A program made the position numbers and the translations under genes. A DNA stretch of 64,000 nt from Drosophila miranda (taxonomy: Eukaryota; Arthropoda; Insecta; Diptera; Drosophilidae): positions 31,558,001 to 31,622,000 of the forward strand of contig NC_046675.1 of the NCBI RefSeq assembly GCF_003369915.1. Reading direction: 5' to 3'. This document shows positions 1-10,266 of the stretch, piece by piece (the first letter of the stretch is position 1; each line of letters opens with the position of its first letter). The notes beneath the pieces were generated by a model. The model saw only the letters and a list, made by a program, of their open reading frames with translations, did not search any database and was not told the origin of the DNA.

Positions 1-1438
1 CTACGCAAACTCTAAGTGTACCATCTTTTTTCTTCACGACGACAACTCTGCTCGCTACATTTGAAGACGACTTGCGCACGATTCCTTGCTCGATCCATTC
101 TTCGACTTGCTTCTTTACGGCACTGGCTTCGTCTGTTGATAAACGACTCGGTGAGTGATTAAACGGCTTGATTACTCCGTCGGGAACTATCTTCAGTTGG
201 ATTGGAGACTGCTTTGCAACTTCTGTGGGCCTTTGGTAACTGTTTCTTATCATCTGTTCAACGTCTTTTCGATATTGCGGCGGAGCTACAAAGGATGACT
301 CTTCAGTTACATTATATATAAGAGCATGCTCATCTGTTGGCACAGGATCTGCGTCATGCTTCAAAAACGTGTATCCTTGCATATCAGCGACGAAACGGAA
401 CTTTTTAATGAAATCATGCCCCAAAAGTGCGTCGAAATCAATCTGGCTACTGGGGACTACTAAAAACTTCTGTGTGGTCTGCAACTTATCCACGGTAACT
501 TCTGCATTAAAGTATCCAACAGGCTTTGTTGATATCTGACCCAGACCGCGCAACATAGTTGTGCACTTCAAAAGTTTAACGTTTTTCATGGTCTTCAACA
601 TACTCTCTTTGATTATGGTTACATCTGACCCTGTATCCACAAGACAGTCAACAACAATGCCGTTTATTTGAATTTTTTTCATGCGACTGCGATCCAAAAT
701 GACGCGAACTTTATCAACTTTATCAGCTTCATAAGGACAGTTACGCGAAATGTGACCATTCTGATTGCACTTAAAACACTTCGTTTCGGCTTTGCAGTCT
801 TTGCGTTTGTGTTCTCCTGATCCACAGTTATAGCAATATTCTTTTTTACCGCTTTGCCCACTTTGCTGCTTGAAACTCGTTTTATGCTGTTCGTTATTGC
901 CCTTCTTCTCCGATATGTTCAAACGATCATAGATATCGAACTCTTCTTTCAAGGCCCTGAAGGTCTTACAGCGATACATGGCATACTTATACTCGTTTCT
1001 TATGTCCAGACCGTTCACAATATGGCTTATAACAGCCGCGTCTTCAACATGTCCGACTGCTGCTATTTTTCTCATCTGCAGCAAGTACTCGTGCATCGAC
1101 TCACTACTCTTCCTCTTTCTTTCTTGCAGCAGCTTATGAATGTCTGCACTGTTATAGCTACATGTGAATTCATCCAATAATACGTTCTTGAGTTCCTCAT
1201 AGGTGCACACGCATTCAGCTTCAAGGAAAAGCTTAGCTGCACCGGTCATTTTTCCTCTGGCCTGCACATACTTTTGCTTTTCAGTAAGCTCATATGCGTC
1301 GGCATTTTTTTCGAATATCTCAAACCATTTTTCTATGGGAACCGATTTTCCATCACAATCGCTCACAACTTTTGTAAAATTATCTGGAGCGATCTTCATT
1401 TCTCGTTGCTCATCGCAAAGCAGTTTCAAACTTAGCAT
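1..1438 (-). CDS. Gag-protease-Pol polyprotein of LTR retrotransposon, partial
   Basis: I chose the ATG at 1438 because the frame is open from there to base 1 without a stop (479 codons seen, end missing). The first 200 residues or so are Gag-like. Two C-X2-C-X4-H-X4-C zinc knuckles follow (about 834-793 and 777-736), typical of nucleocapsid and used for RNA binding. A retroviral-type protease motif, DTGSD, lies near 630. The frame then reaches the N-terminal part of reverse transcriptase, ending near a KKKDGTLRVC motif at bases 1-30. Gag and Pol share one frame here, with no ribosomal frameshift, which only some Ty3/Gypsy lineages do. A separate 28-codon frame starts at 1496 in another phase and may be the old Gag N-terminus put out of frame by one base. 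Described as a mobile-element gene only. Confidence 0.85.
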   Translation of the reverse strand, partial: MLSLKLLCDEQREMKIAPDNFTKVVSDCDGKSVPIEKWFEIFEKNADAYELTEKQKYVQARGKMTGAAKLFLEAECVCTYEELKNVLLDEFTCSYNSADIHKLLQERKRKSSESMHEYLLQMRKIAAVGHVEDAAVISHIVNGLDIRNEYKYAMYRCKTFRALKEEFDIYDRLNISEKKGNNEQHKTSFKQQSGQSGKKEYCYNCGSGEHKRKDCKAETKCFKCNQNGHISRNCPYEADKVDKVRVILDRSRMKKIQINGIVVDCLVDTGSDVTIIKESMLKTMKNVKLLKCTTMLRGLGQISTKPVGYFNAEVTVDKLQTTQKFLVVPSSQIDFDALLGHDFIKKFRFVADMQGYTFLKHDADPVPTDEHALIYNVTEESSFVAPPQYRKDVEQMIRNSYQRPTEVAKQSPIQLKIVPDGVIKPFNHSPSRLSTDEASAVKKQVEEWIEQGIVRKSSSNVASRVVVVKKKDGTLRVCV

Positions 1439-1988
1439 TGATCATTTGATCAATCTTGTCATCAGTATTGTTTTCTGCATTTTCTAAATCTTCCATCTCG
1501 TTTGCACTCGGGCGCGACGTTCCTGGTACAGCTTCTTCCTTCTCTCTCTCTTTCCAGTGCAACGGCGGCGGTGTTTGCATCATTTTGCGGCTCTTTTCGA
1601 CTTGTGTCTGTGTACCCGACGAGTGCTTGTCTTTTCTGTTTATAAGTGTGTATCACACACAACGTGTCTGTGCGTGTTTTTTCTGCTTGTGTACGTACTG
1701 CGCACGGACAAGGCGACGCTGCGGCGCGACAATGAATTTCACAATTTTCCAACCGAATTAAACGACCGATCTTTTATTAAACTCCGTGTCTACTGTTAGG
1801 CTCACAGAATTTGGATTGTTCAACTTAATGTTTATAGCCACCAACAACAACTTTACAACTTTATGTAGCTACAAACAACAACTTTAACAACTTTTCAACA
1901 ATCCTCTTCTTGCATCAGCTTCTGCTTTCTTCTGTTTTTCTTTTTCACACACTCCGAGCTCTGTATTCGACGCGGACGAGCCCCCAAA
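1439..1988 (-). other. Retrotransposon leader and primer-binding site
   Basis: This is untranslated leader between the LTR and Gag. On the minus strand, bases 1986-1973 read TGGGGGCTCGTCCG. This is the sequence complementary to the 3' end of tRNA-Pro (14 of the usual 18 positions match before it diverges), and it starts two bases inside the LTR. That placement is what a minus-strand primer-binding site should have. A 96-codon frame at 1752-1462 has no recognisable domain and is probably chance. Confidence 0.7.
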
Positions 1989-2275
1989 TGTAAGATTAAT
2001 AATAATGTATCGTTTATTAATAGTGTTTTTCGAAAAAGAGTACAAAGTGTATGATTTAAGATGTGCAATTAATGAGTCTGTTCTTCCGACTTTTTGTTCA
2101 ACTTTCTGCTTCTACTTCCAACAACCGACTCCCGTATCGATAACCCCTTATCGGTTAGGTCTTTTAAACATCGGTTAAGTCTGGTTATATCGGTTAGGTC
2201 TTATCGATGGTATCTTAAGTTCAAATGTTAATTTAGATGGGATAGTGCTAACTGCTTGATACACTGTCCTTTACA
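1989..2275 (-). repeat. 5' LTR of the retrotransposon
   Basis: The 287-base segment begins TGTAAG and ends CTTTACA on the plus strand, so it carries the short inverted TGTAA...TTACA ends of an LTR. It is followed directly by the primer site on one side and by the host (TA)n tract on the other. The U3 side holds three near-repeats of ATCGGTTAGGTC (about 2150, 2170 and 2190). The partner LTR is outside the window, so the ends are inferred from the terminal dinucleotides and the primer site. Confidence 0.7.
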
Positions 2276-3253
2276 TATATATATATAGATGTTTAAATAT
2301 ACATATGTGGGGGTACGGGTATCCATAATCGTATTCCTATTGATCCCAGGAATGCCCAGAGATTTGGTGTAGTTTCTTTTTTGGGGGGAGGTATTTACTG
2401 TGACACCGCCGGATGCTCGGAGCAGGAGTGTAGAAAAGGAGGATCGGGAGAGCTGCCACCCAAAGATTGTGCCAATTTCTAAGCGTCCCAGGCACAGTGA
2501 ATACCCTCTATATTATCATCCACATCGCAACATCAACATCATCATCTTCATCAACAACAACAACAACAGACTTGAGAAGATATTGATTGCATGTTGCAGG
2601 GAGCTGCTGGATCAAAAAAAAGTTTTGCTACCACTACCAAGTGCTGTACACAGGCCAAGAAAACGAAAGGCTTCAGTTTAGCTATAGACACACATACGCA
2701 TATATATATTATATAAAGAGATATATTTACATATTTTTTGGCATTATAGATACATACACGATATGGGGAAAAGTTGCAAAACAATAATAATAATGGCAAG
2801 GTCTAGAAAAAAACTGGGGATTAAAGATTCATAAAAACTTGAAAGGCAGATTTTTTTCATACACGAGGAAATGGTGAAAAATCGAAACTTTCTAAATTTT
2901 AAGAATAATAAAATATTTATGTATAAAAAAAATTTAAAAAAATATAAAACAAACAATAAATATAAATGAGTTATACACCCTATGGAAAAAATTGTAAATG
3001 AAAGCATGTAATTTTTGTAAAATTATAAATAAAAGTTTGTCTTGTCGAGAGTTTTTGGAGATGTTAAAAACTAAGGCGGTGGCGGGTGTGGGAGGTGCGG
3101 TAACAACAACTTAAGGTCGAGGAACATTTACAGAGTCGCCTAAATTACAGTCTAAATACATGGGACACAGGACAGAAACACATTTAGAATCCAGTTTTGA
3201 AAAGCAAAGGTGCGCGATTTGGTTGGCCTCTAAATAGCTTCAGGCTTCCACAT
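2276..3253. other. Block A: wrd 3' flank (no wrd body)
   Basis: This is the same sequence as 15560-16718 (block B) and 25045-26196 (block C), so it is the downstream flank of a third wrd copy whose body would lie left of the LTR element. Compared with B and C it has lost 145 bases after about 2574, where TTGAGAAGATATT is joined directly, and has a shorter AT tract near 2700. All three blocks keep an acceptor-like CAG near 2599/16022/25502, followed by a short open frame starting GAAGSKK. This could be an alternative wrd last exon, because it is in phase with the GAG|GTGAGA donor in wrd exon 7. That is an inference only. Confidence 0.6.
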
Positions 3254-4868
3254 TTACTGGAACTTTTCGGTGAGTCCTCGCAACTTGATGGCCATCTCCG
3301 ACAGATGCTGTTGCAGCAGCCGCTTGTTCACCTTTTCCCTGTAAAGCAGAAGTCGTTTATAATCACTTTGCTGCATCAATGTTAAGGCCACACTCACTTG
3401 ATAATCAAAGAAACATATCGCGACTTTTCTGCATCGTTTAACAGCGGTGTGGGGAAATGGGGGACGGACATCACGGTCTTTAGCCAGATGGCCAGCTCCG
3501 CAGGATACTTTTTGTTAAGGGCCAATATGATATCAGCAAACTTGTCCACCTGCGAGCGTGGCGTCAAATATCCCACACACATCATGATGAAGTACACGGT
3601 CTGTTCGCCAGTTTTCAACACGACCTCGGTGATGTGTTCGTGGTTGCGCGACTGAATCGTAAAGTGTGTCATGAACTGTATGCCGCAGCGTATGGCACCG
3701 CTTTCGGGCAGCGTCATGCAACGCTGGCCGTAGTAGACGAGGCGATCGTAGGCCAGTGTCTTGTCTTCCAATGCCTGAGGTATTTTCTTCACAATCTGAG
3801 CCAGGCAGCCGAAGAAGGCCTCCATGGTGTCCGATATATTCGAGAAGTTCTGCTGTGGCGTGTTCTCAAATAGCTTGAAGCTGTGCTTGATAAACTCCCG
3901 CAGAAGTCCTTGTAAAACATGACAATAGTCTGCGGAAGAGAAAATTAAATTAAATGATTTCCAATAGAGAGATAGAGAGATTACGCACTGTCTTGGATAT
4001 CTCTAGCGTTGGTGCACAGCAGCGTGTCTGGAAGCTGGCCACAATAAAGTAGCACAGATCCTGCAGCATGGGTCGGAAGCTGCTTCTTAGGTTCATAATG
4101 GCATGCTTCATGGCGCTACAGGCGGCCTATAAGTTAAGAACGAGTATGGTTTATAGCATGTGCATCCAGCATATGGGTTAAACCAATCTTTATACCTCTA
4201 AAACATCTAAAAATTGGCATTGTTCTTTGCATGACCAACAAAACGGGCTGGACAATCTGTATTTCCTTGTCCTGTTCACTCAAATCGGTATTCAATGAAG
4301 AAAACAAAGTGGAGATCATGTTGAGACGGAAAATTGTGCGAATCCGTGCCGTGGGAGTTTTCTGTAGGAATGCGAATATGAGAAACCTTTTTGTAATCAT
4401 ACATTTCAGGGGCAGTTGATTTTGGTTGCACTTACCCCATCAGATTGGCAAATGGACTGCAATTCCTCAAAGCATGGACTGACTATTATGTCCAAGTGCT
4501 TGGGTATACCATCGGGCGGCAAGAGGCTCATCAATTTGCCAATGCTAAACATCAGCCGGACCGAGTCCGAGTTCTTCATGCGCCCGGCGTTGAGCGAGGC
4601 ATGGCACGCATTGAGCAGCGGCTCGGCGTATGGCTTCAATTGCAGCTGACAGTCGCGACACAGCTCCTTCAGACCGAGCGTGGCCTGGGCAGACATGGAC
4701 GAGTTGAGGCCGCGCACCAGCAGATCTATGGCCGCCGGTATATAGGTGGGATTCTCCATTAACCAATTGCAATAGGAACCAATTGTCTCCAGGGCCGTGC
4801 CCAGCAGCTTAACGTTCATCTTCTCGTATGGTATCTCGTTCAGGACACGCATCAAATTTGGAATTTGT
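3254..4868 (-). pseudogene. Truncated, decayed copy of importin 13 gene (cdm remnant A)
   Basis: This matches exons 8, 7, 6, 5 and part of exon 4 of the complete cdm gene at 26197-29641, including the stop codon at 3254-3256. It breaks off inside exon 4 at 4868, where wrd sequence starts. Exons 1-3, the promoter and the start codon are absent. Two private deletions shift the frame: 28 bases in exon 7 near 3907 and 32 bases in exon 5 near 4209. Neither is present in remnant B or in the intact gene. It cannot encode importin 13. The remaining open frame (3394-3825) is only exon 7 sequence. Confidence 0.9.
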
Positions 4869-7800
4869 GGGGCACTAATGAAATGGTATTCGGTGCTATG
4901 TTGCTGACGGGTAACCTCAACGGACCCAAGCAGAAGCAGCAGCAGCAGTCACAACAACAGCAGCAGCAGCAACAGCAGGAGGAATCATCCCAATCTGTTT
5001 CTGCTTCCTCCTCCAGCAAAGAGCAACCACAACAGAAGCAACAGGATCAGCCACCAGCCGCTGGATATTATGCCTTGGGCATACGCTTACCCAAGTCGCC
5101 ATCGTTCCACCAACAGTCGCTGGAATCGTCTGCGCAGGGTAGCAGTAAATTCAAATTCAGCAGCGTGGAGGAACTGAAGGCCAAGTTCGAGGGTCGAAAG
5201 ATGCCCCTGTCGCCGCCAGAGGCAGCCGCAGTAGTAGTAACCACCACAACATCCTCGTCGCCATCGTCCTCGTCCACCAGCTCCAATTCGTCGGCATCGG
5301 CATTGTCCTCGCTCTCGCAGGCGGCCTCTTCCTCGTTGGCCTCGGCCGCTGCCAATTCCTCGGCCTCGTGCTCATCCTTAGCGGCCACCTATGGTGGTGG
5401 AGCCAATTCAGCAGCCGCCGCTCTGATAGCCTCGTCGCCGTTTGGCTCACAGTCCTCCACATCATCGTTGTCGCTGTCCTCAAATGCAGGGATGTCGAAG
5501 AACACGGCACCAGCAACAGCAACAACAGCAGCGGCAGCGGCAGCGGCAGCGGCAGGAAGCACAGCCAGTGGTGGAAATTCGCTTGTATCCACATTGGCGC
5601 AACACTTCTCGGCGGCCACATCGGCTGCAGCAGCAGCTGCGGCCACAGCAGCCGCCTCAGCAGCATCGTCCGCGTCCTCATCATCTGCCTCATCATCTGC
5701 CACCAATAATGCAGGCGGCTCAATTGCGGCCAGCAAGGTTTGCAGCGCTCCGTTATTACACACACACACACACATCCACACATATTCTGCACACCCATTC
5801 CTACAGGCCCATCTGCCTTCTGGACTCCATGGGAAAAGTCTTCGAAAGGGTGAGATCGGTGCGAGGCTGAGCGCAGCCATCGAAGCAGCAGGCGGTCTCT
5901 CCCAGAACCAATACGGGTTCAGGAAAGGGAGGTCGACGCTGGACGCCATCTTGAGGGTCGTACAAACGGCGGAGGAAGCCATTGCTGGGACTAGGTGGAG
6001 AGGCGGAACCAAGTCCTATTGTCTGGTGGTGACACTGGACATAAGGAACGCCTTCAACTCGGCCGACTGGACCCGGACGCTGGAGGCACTGAGGTCCTTC
6101 AACATCCCGGGCTACCTACTGAATATAGCGCGCAGCTATTTCAGCAATAGGGTGCTGACAATGGACACATGTCAGGGCTCTAGGGCATACGAAGTCTCAG
6201 CCGGAGTCCCGCAGGGCTCCGTTTTGGGACCTCTGCTCTGGAACGTCATGTACGACGGGGTCCTACGGCTCCCGATGCCAGCCAACACTAACCTGGTGGG
6301 TTTCGCTGACGACGTCGCAATAGTGGCGGTAGCGAAGGAACTTGCCGCAGTGGAGGAGCTTGCCAACGTCGCCATACAAGCCGTCAAGGCGTGGCTAGCC
6401 GCCGCGGGGCTGGAGCTGGCGGCCCAAAAAACGAAGGCGGTCCTGATATCCAGCCGTAAAGTGGTCGAGACCGCCAGAGTGCAGGTTGGTGGGACCGCGA
6501 TCGAATCGCAGAGGTCCATCAAGTACCTTGGAGTCCTCATCGACACGCGCCTGTCCTTCAAAGAGCATCTGGAATACGTCCACACGAAGGCCGGTGGGAC
6601 CGCGGGAGCGCTATCCAGGATGCTGCTAAACACCAGAGGGCCAAAGCAGGCAAAGAGGAAACTGCTGACGAGCGTCGTGACGTCGCAGATGCTCTACGCC
6701 GCACCGGTGTGGGCAGAAGCCGCGAAGGTGAGGAGCTACATGCGAGGAGTGGAGGCAACGTACAGACTGTGCGCCATTAGGATCGCGTGCTCGTTCCGGA
6801 CCATCTCAGAAGAAGCCGCGTTAGTCATTGCCGGGCAAGTTCCGCTCAGGGAGCTGATAAGGGAGAGGAAGGAGATCCATGATGCCATGACGGACAGTGC
6901 AGCCGAGGTACGCTCCAAAGCAGAAATTAAGGACGCCGCCAGAAGGACCAGCATAGACAGATGGCAGACTCGATGGGACCACTCACCCAAAGGCCGATGG
7001 ACCCACACCCTCATCCCAAGCATAGCATGCTGGGTTGAAAGGAAGCACGGCCAGGTGGATTTCTACCTTACCCAGGCACTGAGCGGACATGGCTGCTTCC
7101 GCGGCTACCTCAAGCGCTTCGGCCACGAGACAGAGGACTGGTGCCCCGAGTGTGGCACAGGCATAGAGGAGGACGCTCGCCACGTCCTCTTCGACTGCCA
7201 CAGGTTTGACCTCGAGCGTCAGACATTGGAGACAGCAGCAGGGTCTAGGGTCAGCACCGAGACTCTGGTGCCGCTGATGCTGGCAGACCCGAAGGTGTGG
7301 GAAGCGGCCGCGGAGTTCGCCTCTAGCGTGATGCGAACGCTTAGGTCCTTGGAGAGAAGGCGGAAGGAGCAGACGGAGTAGGTGTCCACGCCACTGCGAA
7401 GCAATGCTTTGCGGCAGTACCGCAGTCCGCGGGGCCCCTAGTCCCAACATACTCTTGTCCGTTAAATTTAGTTAAATATAAATTGTATAGTATATATTAT
7501 AGAGCAAATAAATAAGTATATGAATATAAAAAAAAAAAATATTCTGCACACCCACACAGACACAAACAGAATCTGATTCACAAAACAAAAAATTTTAAAA
7601 AAAAATCAATCTACTCTCATTTCATCGCTACCTCATCTACCTCCAAGTCACCCGTAAGTGCGGCCGCAGCCATTAAGAACATATTGAATGCCACCAAGAG
7701 TGTGGGAAATAGTGCTGCAGCAGCAGCAGCGGCAGCAGCATCCTCGACCCTGCCATCGGCTGCCGCCGAAGGCCAGGAGGTGCCCTTGCCGCCAGCCGAG

Positions 7801-10055
7801 GAGCTGCGTCCAACGGTGGCACAGAATCTGGTGGGAGGCATAAGCATCTCCCTGGGCATTGGCAACAGCACCAGCAACAGTGACAGCAACAGTGACAGCA
7901 ACAGCGACAGCAACAACCACATCCACATCTGCAGTTGTTATTCTGCCAACGACTACGCTGGGCATACATCAGAATGGTGATGTCACAGGCGGTGGCGGAA
8001 TGGCTGGAATTATTGGTCATTCGTCGCAACATCATCATCATCAGGGCCTCACATCCCCACAAACGTTGCAACAGCTGACGGGCAGTCCAGGACGTGCACG
8101 CGATCGGAATCTGTTTCATTCGCCGCCCACTGCTTTGGTTGCCTTGGCACTGCCTGCACTGCGAGGTTGCTATCTCTCCAGCTCCAGCTAATTCCAAGCC
8201 AATGGCCATGCGGCACGCAGATAAAGTGATAGAAGCACCTACCACATCTACCTGGTCGACATGGCCATTCGGTTTGGTGGCCCATAGAATTTGATCCTTT
8301 ATCTGATCTTCATTGAATTTTTGATACATTTTGAGTTTCGCCTTGCCTTACTTTTTTTTTTATCGATTTGCTGTTGATTTCTTTGACGTTTTTCGTAGGA
8401 TTATAATATTTTTCATTATTATTCAATGTGTAGATAGAGCAGCATATATAACAAAAACGTAAAATATTTTAATAAATTTTATTATGGATTTCGCAGAGAC
8501 GGCCGCCAGTGAACGGGAAGAGCTTTTCATCCAAAAGATACGACAATGTTGCACGCTTTTCGATTTCTCCGAGCCGCTGAGCGACCTCAAATTCAAGGAG
8601 GTGAAGCGTGCGGCTCTGCACGAGATGGTCGATTTTCTCACAAACCAAAATGGCATCATTACCGAAATTATCTATCCGGAGGCGATCAATATGGTTAGTA
8701 TTTAGGATACCATACCAAACTCTATCCTCTCCATAATAAATATATTTTTGTGTAGTTTTCTGTGAATCTATTCCGGACACTGCCGCCATCATCAAATCCG
8801 AATGGTGCCGAATTTGATCCCGAAAAGGATGAGCCAACGCTCGAGTCGTCTTGGCCACACCTTCAATTGGTATACGAGCTGTTTTTGCGTTTCTTGGAGT
8901 CACCGGATTTCCAACCAAATATTGCTAAGCGTTATATTGATCATCAATTTGTATTACAATTATTGGATTTATTCGATTCGGAGGATCCGCGTGAACGTGA
9001 TTTCCTAAAGACTGTTTTACATCGCATCTATCGAAAATTCTTGGGTTTGAGAGCATTTATTAGAAAGCAGATCAACAATGTCTTTTACAGGTGATTCGCC
9101 CCCCGTATATCCGATCCTATCCCAATCCTCTCTAAACCATTGTCTTTTTTGTTTTATTTAGATTTATTTATGAGACGGAACATCATAATGGCATAGCCGA
9201 ATTATTGGAGATATCGGGCAGCATTATCAATGGTTTTGCTCTACCGCTCAAAGAGAAGCATAAACAATTTTTACTTAAGGTATTGCTGCCATTGAACAAA
9301 GCCAAGAGCCTCTCGGTCTATCATCCACAGTTGACCTACTGTGTGGTGCAGTTCCTCGAGAAGGATCCCAGTTTGTCCGAGGCGGTCATCAAGTGAGTGT
9401 TGAGCCCAACTTCCGCACAACATGCCGTGAGCATGAGATGTAAAACACATTAAAATTGATTTATTGTCCCCATCCCATGCAGAAGTTTGCTTAAGTTCTG
9501 GCCGAAGACGCACAGTCCCAAGGAGGTGATGTTCTTGAATGAGGTGGAAGAGCTGCTGGATGTGATCGAGCCGGCCGAGTTCCAGAAGGTGATGGTGCCG
9601 CTGTTTCGTCAGATAGCCAAGTGTGTCTCCTCGCCGCACTTTCAGGTGGCCGAACGGGCGTTGTATTATTGGAACAACGAGTACATTATGTCCCTAATAG
9701 CGGACAATTCGGCGGTTATACTGCCAATAATGTTCCCAGCGTTGAATCGCAACTCCAAGACGCACTGGAACAAGACCATACACGGTCTCATTTACAATGC
9801 GCTCAAGCTGTTCATGGAGATGGATCAGCGGTTGTTCGACGAGTGCAGCAAGAACTACAAGCAAGATAAGCAGATGTACGGACAGCACACTACTACACCT
9901 CCTAATATTGTATATCTAATCATATGATTGTTGTTGTCTTTCGACAGGGAGCGGGAGAAGCTGTCGCACCGGGAGGAGCTTTGGCAGCAGGTGGAGAGCC
10001 TGGCCAGGACCAATCCAGGGTGGTCCAGGTCGAGCTATTTCAATAACAGCCGCCT

Positions 10056-10087
<32 letters not shown>

Positions 10088-10266
10088 TAACCGATAGTCA
10101 AAATCTGTACGATCAAAACAATGAGAATGATCTAACGTACGATCAGCTACTGCAGCAGTCGCGCCAGCCACCGCCGCCGCTACCACCACAGAAACAGTCG
10201 TCGCTGCAGGAGCCCCGAGAGGTGAGACAGGCACTTGCCACACTAACCACACTAAACAACTACTAA
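4869..10266 (+). pseudogene. wrd: wrd copy 1: PP2A B56 (B') regulatory subunit gene, 5'-truncated and frameshifted
   Basis: Exon model: 4869-5737, 7648-8165, 8497-8693, 8756-9090, 9162-9392, 9483-9875, 9948-10266. The first two exons encode a Gln-, Ser- and Ala-rich N-terminus, and exons 3-7 encode the B56 HEAT-repeat core. Typical stretches are [50 protein letters not shown] and [14 protein letters not shown]56 subunits direct PP2A to its substrates. The copy starts abruptly at the junction with cdm, so the native promoter and 5' end are missing. The first in-frame ATG is at 4883. Relative to wrd-2, exon 2 lacks 17 bases near 7862, which shifts the frame to a stop at 7978-7980, before the B56 core. 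It also carries a private Gly-to-Arg change in the conserved [10 protein letters not shown] stretch. Most likely a pseudogene. The symbol wrd rather than wdb rests on the N-terminal region and on the cdm neighbour. Confidence 0.85.
5798..7538 (+). mobile_element. 5'-truncated R1-clade-like non-LTR retrotransposon in wrd-1 intron 1
   Basis: The insert is bounded by a 16-base direct repeat, ATATTCTGCACACCCA, at 5782-5797 and 7539-7554, and ends in an A-rich tail. Its reverse-transcriptase motifs are [39 protein letters not shown] and FADDVAI. A C-terminal CCHC motif (CPECG...H...C) at about 7140-7200 follows. This combination suits the R1 clade. The element is truncated inside the first RT motif, and the YRPICLLD stretch (about 5800-5850) is in a different frame from the rest, so it was already dead on arrival or soon after. 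The same insertion is present in wrd-2, so it predates the block duplication. Confidence 0.85.

Larger units (their letters stand above)
1..2275 (-). mobile_element. LTR retrotransposon, Ty3/Gypsy-like, 5' part (continues past left edge)
   Basis: Read on the minus strand the order is LTR (2275-1989), primer-binding site, leader of about 530 bases, then one long open frame that is still open at the window edge. It encodes a Gag-like region, two zinc knuckles, an aspartic protease and the start of reverse transcriptase, the Ty3/Gypsy order. The element sits in the (TA)n tract just before the wrd 3' flank, which the other two blocks carry uninterrupted. No stop or frameshift is visible in the 479 codons seen, so it is probably a young insertion. 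The 3' half and second LTR are outside the window, so the family name is not settled. Confidence 0.85.

Noticed and set aside
2551-3007. Ile/Tyr/Phe-rich frames in the AT-rich wrd flank, repeated in blocks B and C
   Set aside because: They follow (AT)n and T-rich runs, and their copies differ in length with the microsatellite.
5068-5798. Long minus-strand frames across wrd exon 1
   Set aside because: They are shadows of Ser/Ala/Gln repeat coding on the plus strand and have no domain.
8484-8705. ATG at 8484 as the start of the B56 core frame in wrd-1
   Set aside because: The bases just before the conserved part (TTCGCAG then AGACGGCC) are a splice acceptor. Joining to the exon 2 donor gives the family-like [15 protein letters not shown], so the ATG lies in the intron end.
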